Made by a program: the position numbers and the translations under genes. 64,000 nt of DNA from Roseicyclus sediminis (lineage in GTDB: Bacteria; Pseudomonadota; Alphaproteobacteria; Rhodobacterales; Rhodobacteraceae). Each line of letters opens with the position of its first letter. Position 1 is the stretch's first letter. The notes under the pieces are model-generated. The model was not told the DNA's origin and searched no databases. It saw only the letters and a program-made list of their open reading frames with translations. The DNA lies in contig NZ_JAOPHT010000011.1 of assembly GCF_025515305.1 (NCBI RefSeq), positions 1-64,000 of the forward strand, written 5' to 3'. Below, one piece after another: positions 34,960 to 44,734 of this stretch.

Positions 34960-36244
34960 CGAGGAAGCGCAGGTCTAGGAAATGCGTCGCGCAGGAAATG
35001 CAGGGATCGTAGTTGCGGATCGCCTGCTCGGCGAGATGCGTGATCTCCGCCTCGCTCCGCCCGGCAAGCGAGGGCAGGAAGGCGCGCAGGTCCGCCTCGA
35101 TGGCGGGCTGGTTCTGCGAGGTCGGGGGCACGATCTGCGCGTGGGTGATGAGCCCGTCGCCGTCGATCTCATAGCGGTGAAACAGCGTGCCGCGCGGGGC
35201 CTCCGTCGCGGCAGCCCCCACGCCCGCGCGCGGCTCAACCGGCGCGGCGGAACGCTCGCCGGGCTGGTAGGCCTCGATCAGGCGCACAGCCTCCTCCAGC
35301 GCGTGCAGCGTCTCGACCATCCGCATGGTTATCGTGCGGAACGGGTTGCGGCAGTCGGGACCGAGGCCCGCGCGTCCCGCCGCCTCCCGCGCGCCTTCGG
35401 AGAGCCGCCCGAAGTTCAGCGCAAGCCGCGCCATCGGCCCGACGAGGTATTCGCCGCCCTCCCGGTCCCGCGCCTGAAGCGCGTTGGAATGCGGCACCTG
35501 GAATTCCTCGAAATGATCGCGCCAGGCATCGTTGGCGCAGTCGAGCCCGGCGGTGGACCTCAGCCGTCCCTCGTTCATCGGGTATTCGTCGGGATGCCAG
35601 AGGCTCACCAGCGTGTAGTCCCGGGCGTGGTCGGGGATGTCGAGCGAAGCCGTCCAGTCGAGGACGCGAACCGCCTTGGGGATCGCGGCTAGCAGCTCCT
35701 CGCGCAGTGCCGCCAGAGCGCGTCGCTCGGGCAGTTTCCAGAAGCCGCCGACGCGCACGTTGATCGGGTGGATCTCCCGCCCGCCGACGACGGAGACGAT
35801 GCGGTTGCCGGCCTCCTTCACTTCCAGCGCGTCGCGCACCAGCCCCTCGTGGCCCGCTGCCGCAAGCTCGAAGGCGCTGCCGTATCCGAGATAGTCGGGG
35901 GCATGCAGGAGGATGGCGTGCAGGACGTGGCTCTCTATCCATTCGCCGCAGTAGAGCAGGCGGCGCACAAGGCGCACGGAGGGATCGATCCCGACCCCGA
36001 AGGCGGCCTCCATCGCGTGGACCGCGCTCATCTGGTAGGCGACGGGGCAGATGCCGCAAATCCGCGAGGTGATGTCGGCAGCCTCCTCGTAGCCGCGCCC
36101 GCGCAGGAGCGCCTCGAAGAAGCGCGGCGGCTCGAAGATGCGGAACTCGGCGCGCGTGACCTTGTCCCCCCGCATGTCGATCCTGACCGCGCCCTCACCC
36201 TCGACGCGCGTCAGGAGGCCGACCTCGATCCGGCGCTCAGTCAT
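34952..36244 (-). CDS. hydA: NiFe-hydrogenase large (alpha) subunit, group 3b type
   Basis: This 430-residue subunit carries the NiFe active site. Its four ligand cysteines are visible: Cys63 and Cys66 in RICGICP and Cys415 and Cys418 in DPCISCATH. The nine residues after His421 (FLDLRFLDA) are the extension removed by the protease encoded next. The subunit set (beta, gamma, delta, alpha) is that of bidirectional NAD(P)-linked sulfhydrogenases. The start overlaps the small-subunit stop by eight bases. Confidence 0.92.
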   Translation of the reverse strand: MTERRIEVGLLTRVEGEGAVRIDMRGDKVTRAEFRIFEPPRFFEALLRGRGYEEAADITSRICGICPVAYQMSAVHAMEAAFGVGIDPSVRLVRRLLYCGEWIESHVLHAILLHAPDYLGYGSAFELAAAGHEGLVRDALEVKEAGNRIVSVVGGREIHPINVRVGGFWKLPERRALAALREELLAAIPKAVRVLDWTASLDIPDHARDYTLVSLWHPDEYPMNEGRLRSTAGLDCANDAWRDHFEEFQVPHSNALQARDREGGEYLVGPMARLALNFGRLSEGAREAAGRAGLGPDCRNPFRTITMRMVETLHALEEAVRLIEAYQPGERSAAPVEPRAGVGAAATEAPRGTLFHRYEIDGDGLITHAQIVPPTSQNQPAIEADLRAFLPSLAGRSEAEITHLAEQAIRNYDPCISCATHFLDLRFLDA

Positions 36245-37013
36245 CGCCCTGTGCCTCCGCTTCGGCCCGGAACTCGGGCGCGTTGGTGTTGAAGGTTGAG
36301 AAGGCCCTCGCGATGCGGGCCGGGCTTTCCCCGAGCGCGCCCAACTGCGCCGAGAGGGATGCGGTGTTCGCCGTCTCCTTTGGCCCGAAACAGCCGTAGC
36401 AGCCCCTCGCATAACCGGGACAGAGCGCGCCGCAGCCCGCGTGCGTGACCGGACCGAGGCAGGGTTTCCCCTCGGCCACCATCACGCAGACCTGCCCCGC
36501 GAGCTTGCACTCGAGGCAGGTCGCGTGCGGCTCCGTCTGGGGCCGCCGACCCGCGAGAAGCGCCGCGATCAGCTCCAGCAGCTGGTGTTTGGAGATCGGG
36601 CAGCCGCGCAACTCATGATCCACCTTCACGTGGTCGGAGATCGCCGTCGCGCTCTCCAGCGTGTGGAGCCATGCGGGCGTCGGGTAAACCATCTTGAGAA
36701 ACCCCGCCGCGTTGCCGCCGTTTTTCAGGGCCTGGATGCCGCCCGAGGTGGCGCAGGCGCCGATGGTGACGAGTGTCGTCGACCGCGCGCGGATGTCGTG
36801 GATGTGCAGCGCCTCGGCCTCGGTGGTCACGGAGCCTTCGACCAGCGCGACGTCGTAGTGGCCGGTATCCTCCGCCGACACGGCTTCGGCGAAATAGGCG
36901 ATCTCGAGGGCGCCGGCGACGTCCAGCAGCTCGCGTTCGCAGTCCAGAAGGCTCAACTGGCAGCCGTCGCAGGAGGAGAACTTGAAGACGCCGAGGCGCG
37001 GGCGAGGGGGCAT
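36237..37013 (-). CDS. hydD: NiFe-hydrogenase small (delta) subunit
   Basis: This 258-residue protein binds the electron-relay iron-sulfur clusters. The proximal-cluster motif SSCDGCQLSLLDCE is at about 14-27, with IGACATSGG, and further cysteines occur in HATCLECK, GKPCLGP and CPGYARGCYGCFGP. There is no Tat signal peptide, so the enzyme is cytoplasmic. Its ATG overlaps the gamma stop (ATGA). Confidence 0.9.
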   Translation of the reverse strand: MPPRPRLGVFKFSSCDGCQLSLLDCERELLDVAGALEIAYFAEAVSAEDTGHYDVALVEGSVTTEAEALHIHDIRARSTTLVTIGACATSGGIQALKNGGNAAGFLKMVYPTPAWLHTLESATAISDHVKVDHELRGCPISKHQLLELIAALLAGRRPQTEPHATCLECKLAGQVCVMVAEGKPCLGPVTHAGCGALCPGYARGCYGCFGPKETANTASLSAQLGALGESPARIARAFSTFNTNAPEFRAEAEAQGDD

Positions 37014-37840
37014 CAGAGGTCCTCCACCATCATCAGCGGCCGCGCGCGCGCCCAGTCGAGCACGGGACCGTCCCGGCAGAGAAGCACCGGGCCAAGCTGG
37101 CAATGGCCGCAAAGGCCCGCGCCGCATTTCATGTTCCGCTCGAGCGACAGGAAGATGTCGCCAGCATCGACGCCCAGTGCCTGAAGCCGCATCGCCGACA
37201 CGCGCATCATGATTTCCGGCCCGCAGACATAGGCGACCGTCCGGCCCGGCCCCGCGCTGATGAGGTCGGTGACCACGCCGACCCGCCCGGGCCAGCCGGG
37301 TGGCGCGTGGTCCACGGTCAGGGCCAGGTCGATGCCCGCGCCGCGCCAATCGTCGTAGTCCTGGAGAAAGCCGAGATCGGCGGGGCTCCGCGCGCCGATC
37401 ACGAGCCGCACGCGCCGGGCGCGCGCGGTCTCCGCGAAATGCCGGATCACGGGCCGAAGCGGGGCGAGGCCGAGGCCGCCCGCGACGATGGTGACCTGCG
37501 CGCCGTCAGCCGCCTCCACGGGCCAGCCCCGCCCGTATGGACCCCGCATCGTGAGTGCGGCGCCCGGTTTCAATGCCGCCAGGCCACGCGAGACGGGGCC
37601 CACGGCGCGGATCGTGTGCAGAACCTCGCCCGGCGTCCGCGTGCCGCCGGAGACGCTGATCGGGACCTCGCCGAGACCGGGCAGGCCAAGCATGTTGAAC
37701 TGCCCCGGCGCGCAGCCCTCCCAGCCGTCCCACGCGATCCGGTGCGTGACGACGTCGGGCGCCTCGGTCCGGCAGGACAGGACCCGTCCGACGCCCGGCA
37801 GCATGCCGTCCTGGGGCAGGGGTTCAGCGGGGTGTGCCAT
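37013..37840 (-). CDS. hydG: hydrogenase gamma subunit, FAD/NAD(P)-binding reductase
   Basis: This 275-residue protein resembles ferredoxin-NADP reductase modules. It has an FAD-binding barrel (APGQFNMLGLPG), NAD(P)-binding GGLGLAPLRPV and CGPEIMM, and a C-terminal 2Fe-2S site CGAGLCGHCQLGPVLLCRDGP. It passes electrons between NAD(P)H and the iron-sulfur chain. The start is ATG 37840 or the ATG two codons upstream; both overlap the preceding gene. Confidence 0.9.
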   Translation of the reverse strand: MAHPAEPLPQDGMLPGVGRVLSCRTEAPDVVTHRIAWDGWEGCAPGQFNMLGLPGLGEVPISVSGGTRTPGEVLHTIRAVGPVSRGLAALKPGAALTMRGPYGRGWPVEAADGAQVTIVAGGLGLAPLRPVIRHFAETARARRVRLVIGARSPADLGFLQDYDDWRGAGIDLALTVDHAPPGWPGRVGVVTDLISAGPGRTVAYVCGPEIMMRVSAMRLQALGVDAGDIFLSLERNMKCGAGLCGHCQLGPVLLCRDGPVLDWARARPLMMVEDL

Positions 37841-38291
37841 AGACATCCAGAAGCTGGAGGCGCGTGCCCTGCAGGCGCTCGACGATGGGCTGCATGAAAC
37901 GCTTGAGAACGGCATAGCCCACGGCCGGGTCCGCCTCGCACTTGGCCCGCAGGCATGTCGCGTCGATCTCGACCGCGCGGACCTCTTCCAGGGCGGTGGC
38001 GTCGTAGCGCCAGACATAGGGCGGGACGAGCCAGGACAGGCCGAGAACATCGTCGGGGCCGACCGTCTGGATGCGCAACCGCCCGCGTCCCGGCGCGACG
38101 ACGTCGAGGCCCACGTGGCCCGCGCGCAGGAGGTAGAGGTGGTCGAAGCTCGCCCCCTCCCGCGCAAGAACGGTGCCCGGGCGGAACACCCGGTTCGCCG
38201 AGCATCCCGCCACGAGGTCGAGGAACGCGGGGTCGAGGCCCGCGAACAGTCGATGCTGGCCGATGACCTCGCCGAGGTCCCTGATCATCAT
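37824..38291 (-). CDS. cyclic nucleotide-binding domain protein of the hydrogenase operon
   Basis: This 155-residue protein is a stand-alone CRP-like sensor domain: FRPGTVLAREGASFDHLYLL and the following beta roll match the cNMP fold. It has no helix-turn-helix after the dimer helix, so it cannot be a normal CRP/FNR regulator. It sits between the beta and gamma genes with overlaps on both sides (its stop is 16 bases inside the gamma gene). Such genes recur in proteobacterial group 3b operons; a role in regulating or assembling the enzyme is inference. Confidence 0.8.
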   Translation of the reverse strand: MMIRDLGEVIGQHRLFAGLDPAFLDLVAGCSANRVFRPGTVLAREGASFDHLYLLRAGHVGLDVVAPGRGRLRIQTVGPDDVLGLSWLVPPYVWRYDATALEEVRAVEIDATCLRAKCEADPAVGYAVLKRFMQPIVERLQGTRLQLLDVYGTPR

Positions 38292-39424
38292 GGCTCCGTC
38301 CTCCTGAGGCTTGCCGCCTCCTCGGTGATGTCGATGCCGACCGGGCACCACGCGATGCAGCGCCCGCAGCCGGTGCAGCCCAGTTCGCCGAACTGGTCCT
38401 CCCAGGTCGAAAGCTTGTGTGTAAGCCATTGCCGGTAACGCGCGCGGCCGCTCTGTCGCACCGCGCCGCCGTGCAGATGGCTGAAGCCCACGTTGAAGCA
38501 GCTATCCCAGCGCTGCTGCCGTTCGGCGTGCGCGCCGGTAAGATCGCTCACCTCCACGGTGGTCGAGCAGAAACAGGTCGGGCAGACCATCGTGCAGTTG
38601 GTGCAGTTGAGGCAGCGCGTGGCGACCTCGTCCCAGTGCGGATGTTCGGCGGCGGCGCGGATGTCCCGGGCCAGCCCCTCCGTCTCGATGGCGCGTGTCT
38701 GTGCGTCGGCGGCCGCGGCGGCGTTCCACCGCGCCTCGGCAAGGTCGGCCTCCGTCGCCGGAGCGACGTCGAGCGCCTCGAGAAGCGCGGATCCGGCCGC
38801 GCTCCCCACCTCGATGAGAAAGCGCGTCTGCGCGCCCGTGCCCAGTTCACTCAGCGCAAGGTCATATCCCGCGTCGGCGCGTGGTCCGCTCCCCATGGAG
38901 GCGCAGAAACACGTCTCCGCCGAGACCCGGCAGTTCACCGCGATGATCAGCGTGCCGTTCCGCCGCGCGGCATACCGGGGGTCGGGATGCGCGCCACCGG
39001 TCATGACACGGTCGAGGACCCCGATGGCCGCGAGATCGCAGGGCCTGACCCCGAGAAAGGCGAAGCTCGCTTGCGGAAGGGGCGTCGCCTCCACCTCGAT
39101 CCCGTCGTCGCTCCGCGTCATCGAGTAAAGCGTCTCGCGCGGCGGGTGGAGAAAACGCTTCCAGGGCGTCGGTCCGATCACGTGGTCGAACCACGCCGTG
39201 CCGTCCCGTTCCATGCGGTAGTGTCCGGGGCGGCTGTCGATCCGGACGCCGCGCGCGATCTCGGCAGGGTCCTCGATGGCGTCGTAGACGACCGCGCCGT
39301 CCCGGGCCACCGGCGCGACAACGCTGCGGCCTTCGGCGAGCAGATGCGCGGCGAGCCGCTCGATGCCGCCGCCGTCCATCACGAAAGCCTCGCCCATGGC
39401 CCCGCTCTGTCGCACGTCTGGCAT
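38288..39424 (-). CDS. hydB: hydrogenase beta subunit, 4Fe-4S dicluster ferredoxin
   Basis: This 378-residue protein carries two 4Fe-4S sites near its end: CLNCTNCTMVCPTCFC and CTGCGRCIAWCPVG. Upstream cysteines in GVRPCDLAAIG and CRVSAETCFCASMG also match the sulfhydrogenase beta family. It relays electrons between the gamma and delta subunits. ATG 39424 has AGGAG seven bases upstream; an ATG at 39445 is less likely. It is the first gene of the operon. Confidence 0.9.
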   Translation of the reverse strand: MPDVRQSGAMGEAFVMDGGGIERLAAHLLAEGRSVVAPVARDGAVVYDAIEDPAEIARGVRIDSRPGHYRMERDGTAWFDHVIGPTPWKRFLHPPRETLYSMTRSDDGIEVEATPLPQASFAFLGVRPCDLAAIGVLDRVMTGGAHPDPRYAARRNGTLIIAVNCRVSAETCFCASMGSGPRADAGYDLALSELGTGAQTRFLIEVGSAAGSALLEALDVAPATEADLAEARWNAAAAADAQTRAIETEGLARDIRAAAEHPHWDEVATRCLNCTNCTMVCPTCFCSTTVEVSDLTGAHAERQQRWDSCFNVGFSHLHGGAVRQSGRARYRQWLTHKLSTWEDQFGELGCTGCGRCIAWCPVGIDITEEAASLRRTEP

Positions 39425-39471
39425 GTCCGTTCTCCTTTCAGCCATGGTGCAACGACCGGCGCGGGGGGGTA

Positions 39472-39485
39472 TTGACCGAGATCAA
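39472..39485. promoter_or_regulatory. FNR/FixK-type box upstream of the hydrogenase operon
   Basis: TTGAC-CGAG-ATCAA differs from the FNR consensus TTGAT-N4-ATCAA at one base. It lies 47 bases before hydB and overlaps the stop codon of the ATPase gene on the same strand, so low oxygen probably induces the hydrogenase. Confidence 0.65.
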
Positions 39486-42103
39486 GCGGACGCCCGACGC
39501 CGGGACCGTGCCGAAAGGATCGTCTTCACCGCCTCCGGCACGATCAGAAGCGGAAGGGCGAGCGCGGCGATCATCAGCCAGACGCCGCCATCCAGCGGGA
39601 CCGTCTGCAGCATGGTCTGCAAGGGCGGCCAGTAGACCGCCGCCACCTGCAGGCCCAGCATGGCCGCGAACGCCAGCAGAAGCGTGCGGTTGGACAGGAA
39701 GCCGAGCTTCCAGCAGGGGCTCTTGAGCGACCGGAACGCGAAGACGCTGACCTTCTCGAACACGACCATCGCGGTGAAGGCCGCCGTGCGGGCCACGTCG
39801 ACCCCCAGCGGCAGGAGCGCCTCGAAGAGCCAGACGCAGGCCAGGCCGGTATAGAGACCGAAGGCGAGGATCAGGGGCGCGCTCTTGAAACTGAGGATGC
39901 GCTCATTCCGCGCGCGAGGCTTCTCGCGCATCTGCGCACGGTCAGCGGGTTCGAGGCCGAGCGCCACGGCGGTGACCCCGTCGGTGACGAGGTTCATCCA
40001 AAGGATCTGGGTCGGCAGGAAGATGAGCGGCGACAGGAGGATCGTGTTGAGGATCAGCGCCACCACCTCGCCGGCGTTCGACGACAGAAGGTAGCGGACG
40101 AACTTGCGCGTATTGTCGAACTGCCGCCGCCCCTCGCGGATCGCCGCCACGATGGTGGCGTAGTTGTCATCGAGCAGCACGAGGTCCGACGCGTCCTTGG
40201 CCACGTCGGTGCCCCGTATGCCCATGGCGATGCCGATATCGGCCTTGCGCAGCGCCGGCGCGTCGTTCACGCCGTCACCCGTCATCGCGACGGTCAGGTC
40301 CTGGGCCTGCAGCGCTTCGACGATCCTGAGCTTGTGGGCGGGCGAGACGCGGGCAAAGGCGACATCGGTGGTGAGGGCCTCCTTCAGCGCCTCGGCGTCG
40401 AGCGCGTCGACTTCATCGCCGGTCAGGACCCTGCTCGCGCCGATGCCGAGCGCGTTGGCGATGTTGCGGGCGGTTGCCGGGTGATCGCCGGTAATCATCA
40501 GCGTCCGGATGCCCGCCCGGTTCGCGGCGCGGATCGCGTCGCCGACTTCCTTCCTCGGTGGGTCGATCAGGCCGACGAGGCCGAGAAAGATCATTTCCCG
40601 CTCTTCGATCTCACCGTCCTGCGCGTCGCGGAAGGCGAGGCCGATGACGCGCAGGCCTTCGGCCGCCATCTCTGTCGCGGCGTCGTGGAGCGCGTCTCGG
40701 TCGGCCTCGGTCATCGGCCGGGCCTGCCCGTCGCACCACACGAAAGACGAGATGGGAAGAACCGTCTCGGGGGCTCCCTTCATGCACAGGCGCAGGCCGT
40801 CGCCGTCCCGTTCCAGCACGCTCATCCGCTTGCGCTCGCTGGTGAAGGGAAGCTCCGCGACCCGGTTCACGGGATCCGGCGTCTCGGCCCATGCCTTGTG
40901 CGCAAGCACGATCAGTGCTGTCTCGGTCGGGTCGCCGATCGGTTGCCAGCGGTCGCCTTCCCGCACCAGCCGGGCATTGTTGCAGACCTGCGCAACATGG
41001 CAGACGAGCGCCAGCGTCGCGTCGCTCGCGGCATGGACCTTGATGCCCGCGCGCTCGACGTGGCCTGCCGGGTCATGGCCCGTGCCGGTGATCGAGTAGG
41101 CGCTGTCCTCGGTGCGCAGGCGGTTTGCCGTCATCGCGTTTTCGGTCAGAGTTCCGGTCTTGTCGGTGCAGATCACGCTCGCAGCGCCCAGCGTTTCGAC
41201 GGCCTGGAGCCTGCGCACCAGCGCGTTCTGCCGCGCCATGGCGCCTGCGCCCAGGGCCAGCGTCACGGTCACGACGGCGGGCAGGCCTTCGGGAACCATG
41301 GCAACGGCCATGGAAAGGCCGAGCATGAACACCTGAAGCGCCTCGAGCCCGCGCCAGATGCCAAAGCCCGCGACGAGGGCCGCAACGCCGAGCGCGATGT
41401 AACCCAGCTGCCGCGCAAGGATTCCCAGCTCCCGCTGGAGCGTGGTTTCGCGGTCGTCCACGGCTCCCGTCAGGCGTGCGACCTCGCCGAACTGCGTCTC
41501 CATCCCGATCGCCGTCACGGTGATCTCGGCGTGGCCCGAGGAAACGGTGGTTCCAGACAGGGCCATGTCGTCGGGGCCCCGCGAAACCGGAACGGATTCG
41601 CCCGTCAGCGCGCTTTCGTTCAGCCTCAGGCCCGCCTCGGCGACGATCCGGCCATCGGCGGGCACCCTGTCTCCCTCGGCCAGAAGCACGAGATCGCCCG
41701 GCAGAAGCTCGCGCGAGGGGATGGTCGTCTCGCTGCCGTCGCGCAAGACCACCGCATGCGGCGTGAGCATCGCGCGCAGGGCCTCGATCGCGCGTTCGGC
41801 GCGCCATTCCTGCACGAAACCGAGCCCCGCGTTGAGGATCACGACCGCCCCGATGGCGAGCGCGTCCACCGTTTCGCCAAGCGCCGCGGCGATGCCTGCG
41901 GCGACGATCAGCATGACCACGAGAAGGCCGGTGAACTGGCGGGCCAGGACCTGAAGGGGCGTCGGCGGCGGCTCCACCACCAGCTCGTTCCAGCCGTGGC
42001 GCGCGCGCAATTCCGCGATTTCCGGCGTGGACAGGCCGCGCGGGCGCAGGGGCGCGGAGGCGCCGGGGGCCATGCCTGGCGTTTCCGTCGGGGCCTGGGT
42101 CAC
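39482..42103 (-). CDS. cation-transporting P-type ATPase (PMCA/SERCA-like)
   Basis: This 873-residue pump has the P2-type layout: an actuator motif in LTGESVPV, a membrane segment with VPEGLPAVV (ion-binding PEGL), phosphorylation site ICDKTGTLTEN written as CTDKTGTLTEN, nucleotide domain, hinge MTGDGVNDAPALRKADIGIAMG, and four C-terminal membrane segments. It most likely exports calcium or a related cation from the cytoplasm. It has no partner gene nearby. The FNR box of the next operon overlaps its stop. Confidence 0.9.
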   Translation of the reverse strand: MTQAPTETPGMAPGASAPLRPRGLSTPEIAELRARHGWNELVVEPPPTPLQVLARQFTGLLVVMLIVAAGIAAALGETVDALAIGAVVILNAGLGFVQEWRAERAIEALRAMLTPHAVVLRDGSETTIPSRELLPGDLVLLAEGDRVPADGRIVAEAGLRLNESALTGESVPVSRGPDDMALSGTTVSSGHAEITVTAIGMETQFGEVARLTGAVDDRETTLQRELGILARQLGYIALGVAALVAGFGIWRGLEALQVFMLGLSMAVAMVPEGLPAVVTVTLALGAGAMARQNALVRRLQAVETLGAASVICTDKTGTLTENAMTANRLRTEDSAYSITGTGHDPAGHVERAGIKVHAASDATLALVCHVAQVCNNARLVREGDRWQPIGDPTETALIVLAHKAWAETPDPVNRVAELPFTSERKRMSVLERDGDGLRLCMKGAPETVLPISSFVWCDGQARPMTEADRDALHDAATEMAAEGLRVIGLAFRDAQDGEIEEREMIFLGLVGLIDPPRKEVGDAIRAANRAGIRTLMITGDHPATARNIANALGIGASRVLTGDEVDALDAEALKEALTTDVAFARVSPAHKLRIVEALQAQDLTVAMTGDGVNDAPALRKADIGIAMGIRGTDVAKDASDLVLLDDNYATIVAAIREGRRQFDNTRKFVRYLLSSNAGEVVALILNTILLSPLIFLPTQILWMNLVTDGVTAVALGLEPADRAQMREKPRARNERILSFKSAPLILAFGLYTGLACVWLFEALLPLGVDVARTAAFTAMVVFEKVSVFAFRSLKSPCWKLGFLSNRTLLLAFAAMLGLQVAAVYWPPLQTMLQTVPLDGGVWLMIAALALPLLIVPEAVKTILSARSRRRASA

Positions 42104-42226
42104 GGAGTTCGGGCGCTTGACTTGCGGTTCGCTCGGTACATCGGCGACAGGCTATGCCGCGGATGCGGACCCGCGCCTTGCGCTGCATCAAGGAAAGGCG
42201 CGCTACGCGGGGTGTCCGCGCGGCTG

Positions 42227-42313
42227 TGGTGCGGGCGGTGGGATTTGAACCCACACGGCCTTTCGGCCCACGGATTTTAAGTCCGATATGTCTACCAGTT
42301 CCATCACGCCCGC
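42227..42313 (-). tRNA. tRNA-Leu (anticodon UAA)
   Basis: Acceptor stem GCGGGCG pairs with CGCCCGC, followed by discriminator A and an encoded CCA. The D arm contains AACTGGTAGACA, the anticodon loop CTTAAAATC, a long variable arm (GGGCCGAAAGGCC) marks class II, and the T arm has GGTTCAAATCC. Confidence 0.95.
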
Positions 42314-42541
42314 CGCTAAACCGGGCTACCGCGCGGGGCGGCGGAATTCAACTTGGCATGGATGGGTCACGATGGCGGCGAGAGTGGCTGCGTGCCCGCA
42401 TGCGTCGCAGGTGTGGGGTAGGGCACGCAGCCGTCTCGTCGCTGCAAGTCGCAGAAGAGGCCCAAGGTCTTCGACCGTCGGGCCCGTCCATGTTTGTCAG
42501 GAATTGCTTAACAGGGCGTTAAGGCGCGCGGTCCAGACGCT

Positions 42542-42555
42542 TTGCGACAGATCAA
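42542..42555. promoter_or_regulatory. weak FNR-like box in the gap before the 42623 gene
   Basis: TTGCG-ACAG-ATCAA matches FNR at the right half and partly at the left, 67 bases before the next start. The rest of the 309-base gap after the tRNA holds no gene that I can support. Confidence 0.35.
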
Positions 42556-42622
42556 GGTGGCCCGGTCCGTGATGCGGCATCTTCAGTGCGAAGCGCGCGC
42601 AATGCCATTGGAGGAGACCGCC

Positions 42623-43399
42623 ATGCCGCGGAGCCTTCGCGATCTGGTGACCGTGTCGCCGCCGACATTCGACCGGACATCCTTTCCGGGCGTAGATCGG
42701 CAGCTCGGCGCGGCCCATGCCCCCTTCGACCGTGCCTGGCTCATGGCCCGGTTCGACGAGGGGCTTCAGATCCGCATGCTGCCACCGCCCCAGTGCGGGA
42801 TCGTCCTGTTTCAACCCGGACGCCTCAGCTGGCGACCGATCGAGGGGCTGGAAGACGCCGTGGTGGTCCATGATCTGCGTGTCGATGCAAACGGCGCGCC
42901 GCGCGTCGCGGCCGAAAGGCTCTGGGACGGCGTCGTCGATTTCGCCCGGTTCTACGGGTTCACCAGCGTACTGGCCATCGTCGGAGCCGAAGAAGGCCTG
43001 ATCGCCCCCGGCGTCGCGCCCGGACGCGGCTGGCTTGCGCTCGACCGGGGACCGGGCGGCGCCCGGCTCGTGGCGCGGATCCTGCAAGGTCCCGTGGCGA
43101 TGCCGCGTTTTCCGCGCGACTGGAAGGCCCGGGGCGCATCGCTCGGGCCCGGCTGCATCCTTCAAACGACGGGCGAAAGCCCCGCGCTCGAGACCCGCGC
43201 CGCGCGGCTCGTCGCGCGCGCGGCCGAAGCGGGCATCGTGGTTCGGCGCGACCGGCTGACCTGCCCCGAGCAGGCTCGGGCGCGGGCGGTCAGTCCGGGT
43301 GCCACCTTCTCGGTGATCTGCGAGGGCGTGCGTCTGGGCGGGGCCGAGATGAGCGATACGGAGATCCTTGCGGCCTTCGCCTCTCAGAGGCCCTCGTAG
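42623..43399 (+). CDS. hypothetical protein, possibly N-acetyltransferase-like
   Basis: This 258-residue soluble protein contains [26 protein letters not shown] and [14 protein letters not shown], and later [19 protein letters not shown]. The arrangement reminds me of YoaP-like GNAT proteins but no acetyl-CoA loop is clear. GGAGG eight bases before ATG 42623 fixes the start; earlier ATGs are less likely. Its last 16 bases overlap the convergent apt gene. Confidence 0.5.
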   Translation: MPRSLRDLVTVSPPTFDRTSFPGVDRQLGAAHAPFDRAWLMARFDEGLQIRMLPPPQCGIVLFQPGRLSWRPIEGLEDAVVVHDLRVDANGAPRVAAERLWDGVVDFARFYGFTSVLAIVGAEEGLIAPGVAPGRGWLALDRGPGGARLVARILQGPVAMPRFPRDWKARGASLGPGCILQTTGESPALETRAARLVARAAEAGIVVRRDRLTCPEQARARAVSPGATFSVICEGVRLGGAEMSDTEILAAFASQRPS

Positions 43400-43923
43400 G
43401 TGCAGATGGCGTGGACGGACATGCCCATGTCCTCCAGCCGTTTCCGCCCCCCGATATCGGGCAGATCCACGACGAAGGCGCAGCCCACGACCTCGCCGCC
43501 GAGCCGCTCGATCAGGCGGATGCCCGCCTCCGCGGTGCCCCCTGTCGCCAGGAGGTCGTCGACCAGCAGGACTTTCTGGCCCGGTTCCACCGCGTCGTCG
43601 TGAATCTCGACGATGGCGCGGCCGTATTCCAGTTCGTATTCCTGCTCGATCGTGGCGGCCGGCAGCTTGCCCTTCTTGCGGATCGGCACGAACCCCTTGG
43701 ACAACTGATGCGCCACCGCGCCGCCGAGGATGAAACCGCGCGCCTCGAGCCCGGCGACGAGGTCGATGCGCTGGCCCACGAAGGGCGCGAGCAGCTGGTC
43801 CACAGCAAGGCGGAAGCCACGCGGGTCCTGGAACAACGTGGTGACGTCCCGGAACAGGATCCCTTCATGCGGAAAATCGGGGATCGTGCGGATGTAGTCC
43901 TGGACAACCTTGGTATCGAGCAT
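43384..43923 (-). CDS. apt: adenine phosphoribosyltransferase
   Basis: This 179-residue enzyme converts adenine and PRPP to AMP. The PRPP-binding motif [17 protein letters not shown] is clear, with the family N-terminus [18 protein letters not shown]. It pairs well with the nearby mtnP gene, which releases adenine from methylthioadenosine, though two other genes lie between. Confidence 0.95.
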   Translation of the reverse strand: MLDTKVVQDYIRTIPDFPHEGILFRDVTTLFQDPRGFRLAVDQLLAPFVGQRIDLVAGLEARGFILGGAVAHQLSKGFVPIRKKGKLPAATIEQEYELEYGRAIVEIHDDAVEPGQKVLLVDDLLATGGTAEAGIRLIERLGGEVVGCAFVVDLPDIGGRKRLEDMGMSVHAICTYEGL

Positions 43924-43964
43924 CGTGGCAGAGCCTTTCGGAATGCGGCCATGGGAGGCGGCCG

Positions 43965-44639
43965 TCAGAGGCGGGGATAATGGCGGCGCAGCGCGGCGGC
44001 GTCCTGGCCGCGCAGCCGGGTCACGGAGTTCCCGTTCTCCGAGAAGATCGAATCCTCGTAGGCGGGCGAGACGATATCGGTCACGAGGCCGAGTGACTGC
44101 ACCAGTTCCTCCAGCACGACCGAGGCGATCTCGCGCCGCTGGATGTCGGCGGAAATGGCGATGGCAGCACTCGTGATCTCGTCGCCGCGCGACCGGATGG
44201 CGACGCGCCCGATCGAGATTTCCGATCCGTCGAGGTCTGGTACGCTGGTGCCCGAGATCTCGCCGCCCTGGGGGGTGTCGACCAGGTAGACGGGGACGTC
44301 GAAGGGACCCTCGAAGGCGCGTTCCAGGAACAGGTGCGCCCCCGCCCCATTGATCTCGGCGATGGCCAGATCGAGGGCGCGGTCCACCAGGTCGAAACGG
44401 TAATTCACGAAGGTCTCGGAGATCTGGGCGATGCCCACGCGCAGCCTCAGGCGGCGCTCGACCGGCCACCAGATGAACGGCTTGGCGCAGTCGCCGCCGG
44501 GAGGGGCGGCGCAGGCGACCATGCGGTAGAAGGCCTCGTCCGAGACAAGGTCTGGCACGGCGATGTATTCCTGTGCCCCGCCCGCCCTTGGCAGGAGGAG
44601 GAAGGATAGGACCGCGACCATGACAGCCTTGCGCCACAT
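43965..44639 (-). CDS. DUF2927 family secreted protein
   Basis: This 224-residue protein has a signal peptide ([19 protein letters not shown]) and a DUF2927 body ending in [18 protein letters not shown] and [18 protein letters not shown]. The E-E-x-x-Q-S-L segment resembles a degenerate metalloprotease helix. Its role is unknown; it lies 41 bases upstream of apt in the same direction. Confidence 0.75.
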   Translation of the reverse strand: MWRKAVMVAVLSFLLLPRAGGAQEYIAVPDLVSDEAFYRMVACAAPPGGDCAKPFIWWPVERRLRLRVGIAQISETFVNYRFDLVDRALDLAIAEINGAGAHLFLERAFEGPFDVPVYLVDTPQGGEISGTSVPDLDGSEISIGRVAIRSRGDEITSAAIAISADIQRREIASVVLEELVQSLGLVTDIVSPAYEDSIFSENGNSVTRLRGQDAAALRRHYPRL

Positions 44640-44734
44640 GCCGATGTGATCGCAAGCCGCGCGCCCGGGATCAAGCGTCTGCCCGAGCGCGGCCCGCATC
44701 CTGTGGCGAAGAGAACGCGGACGCCGAAAACCGA

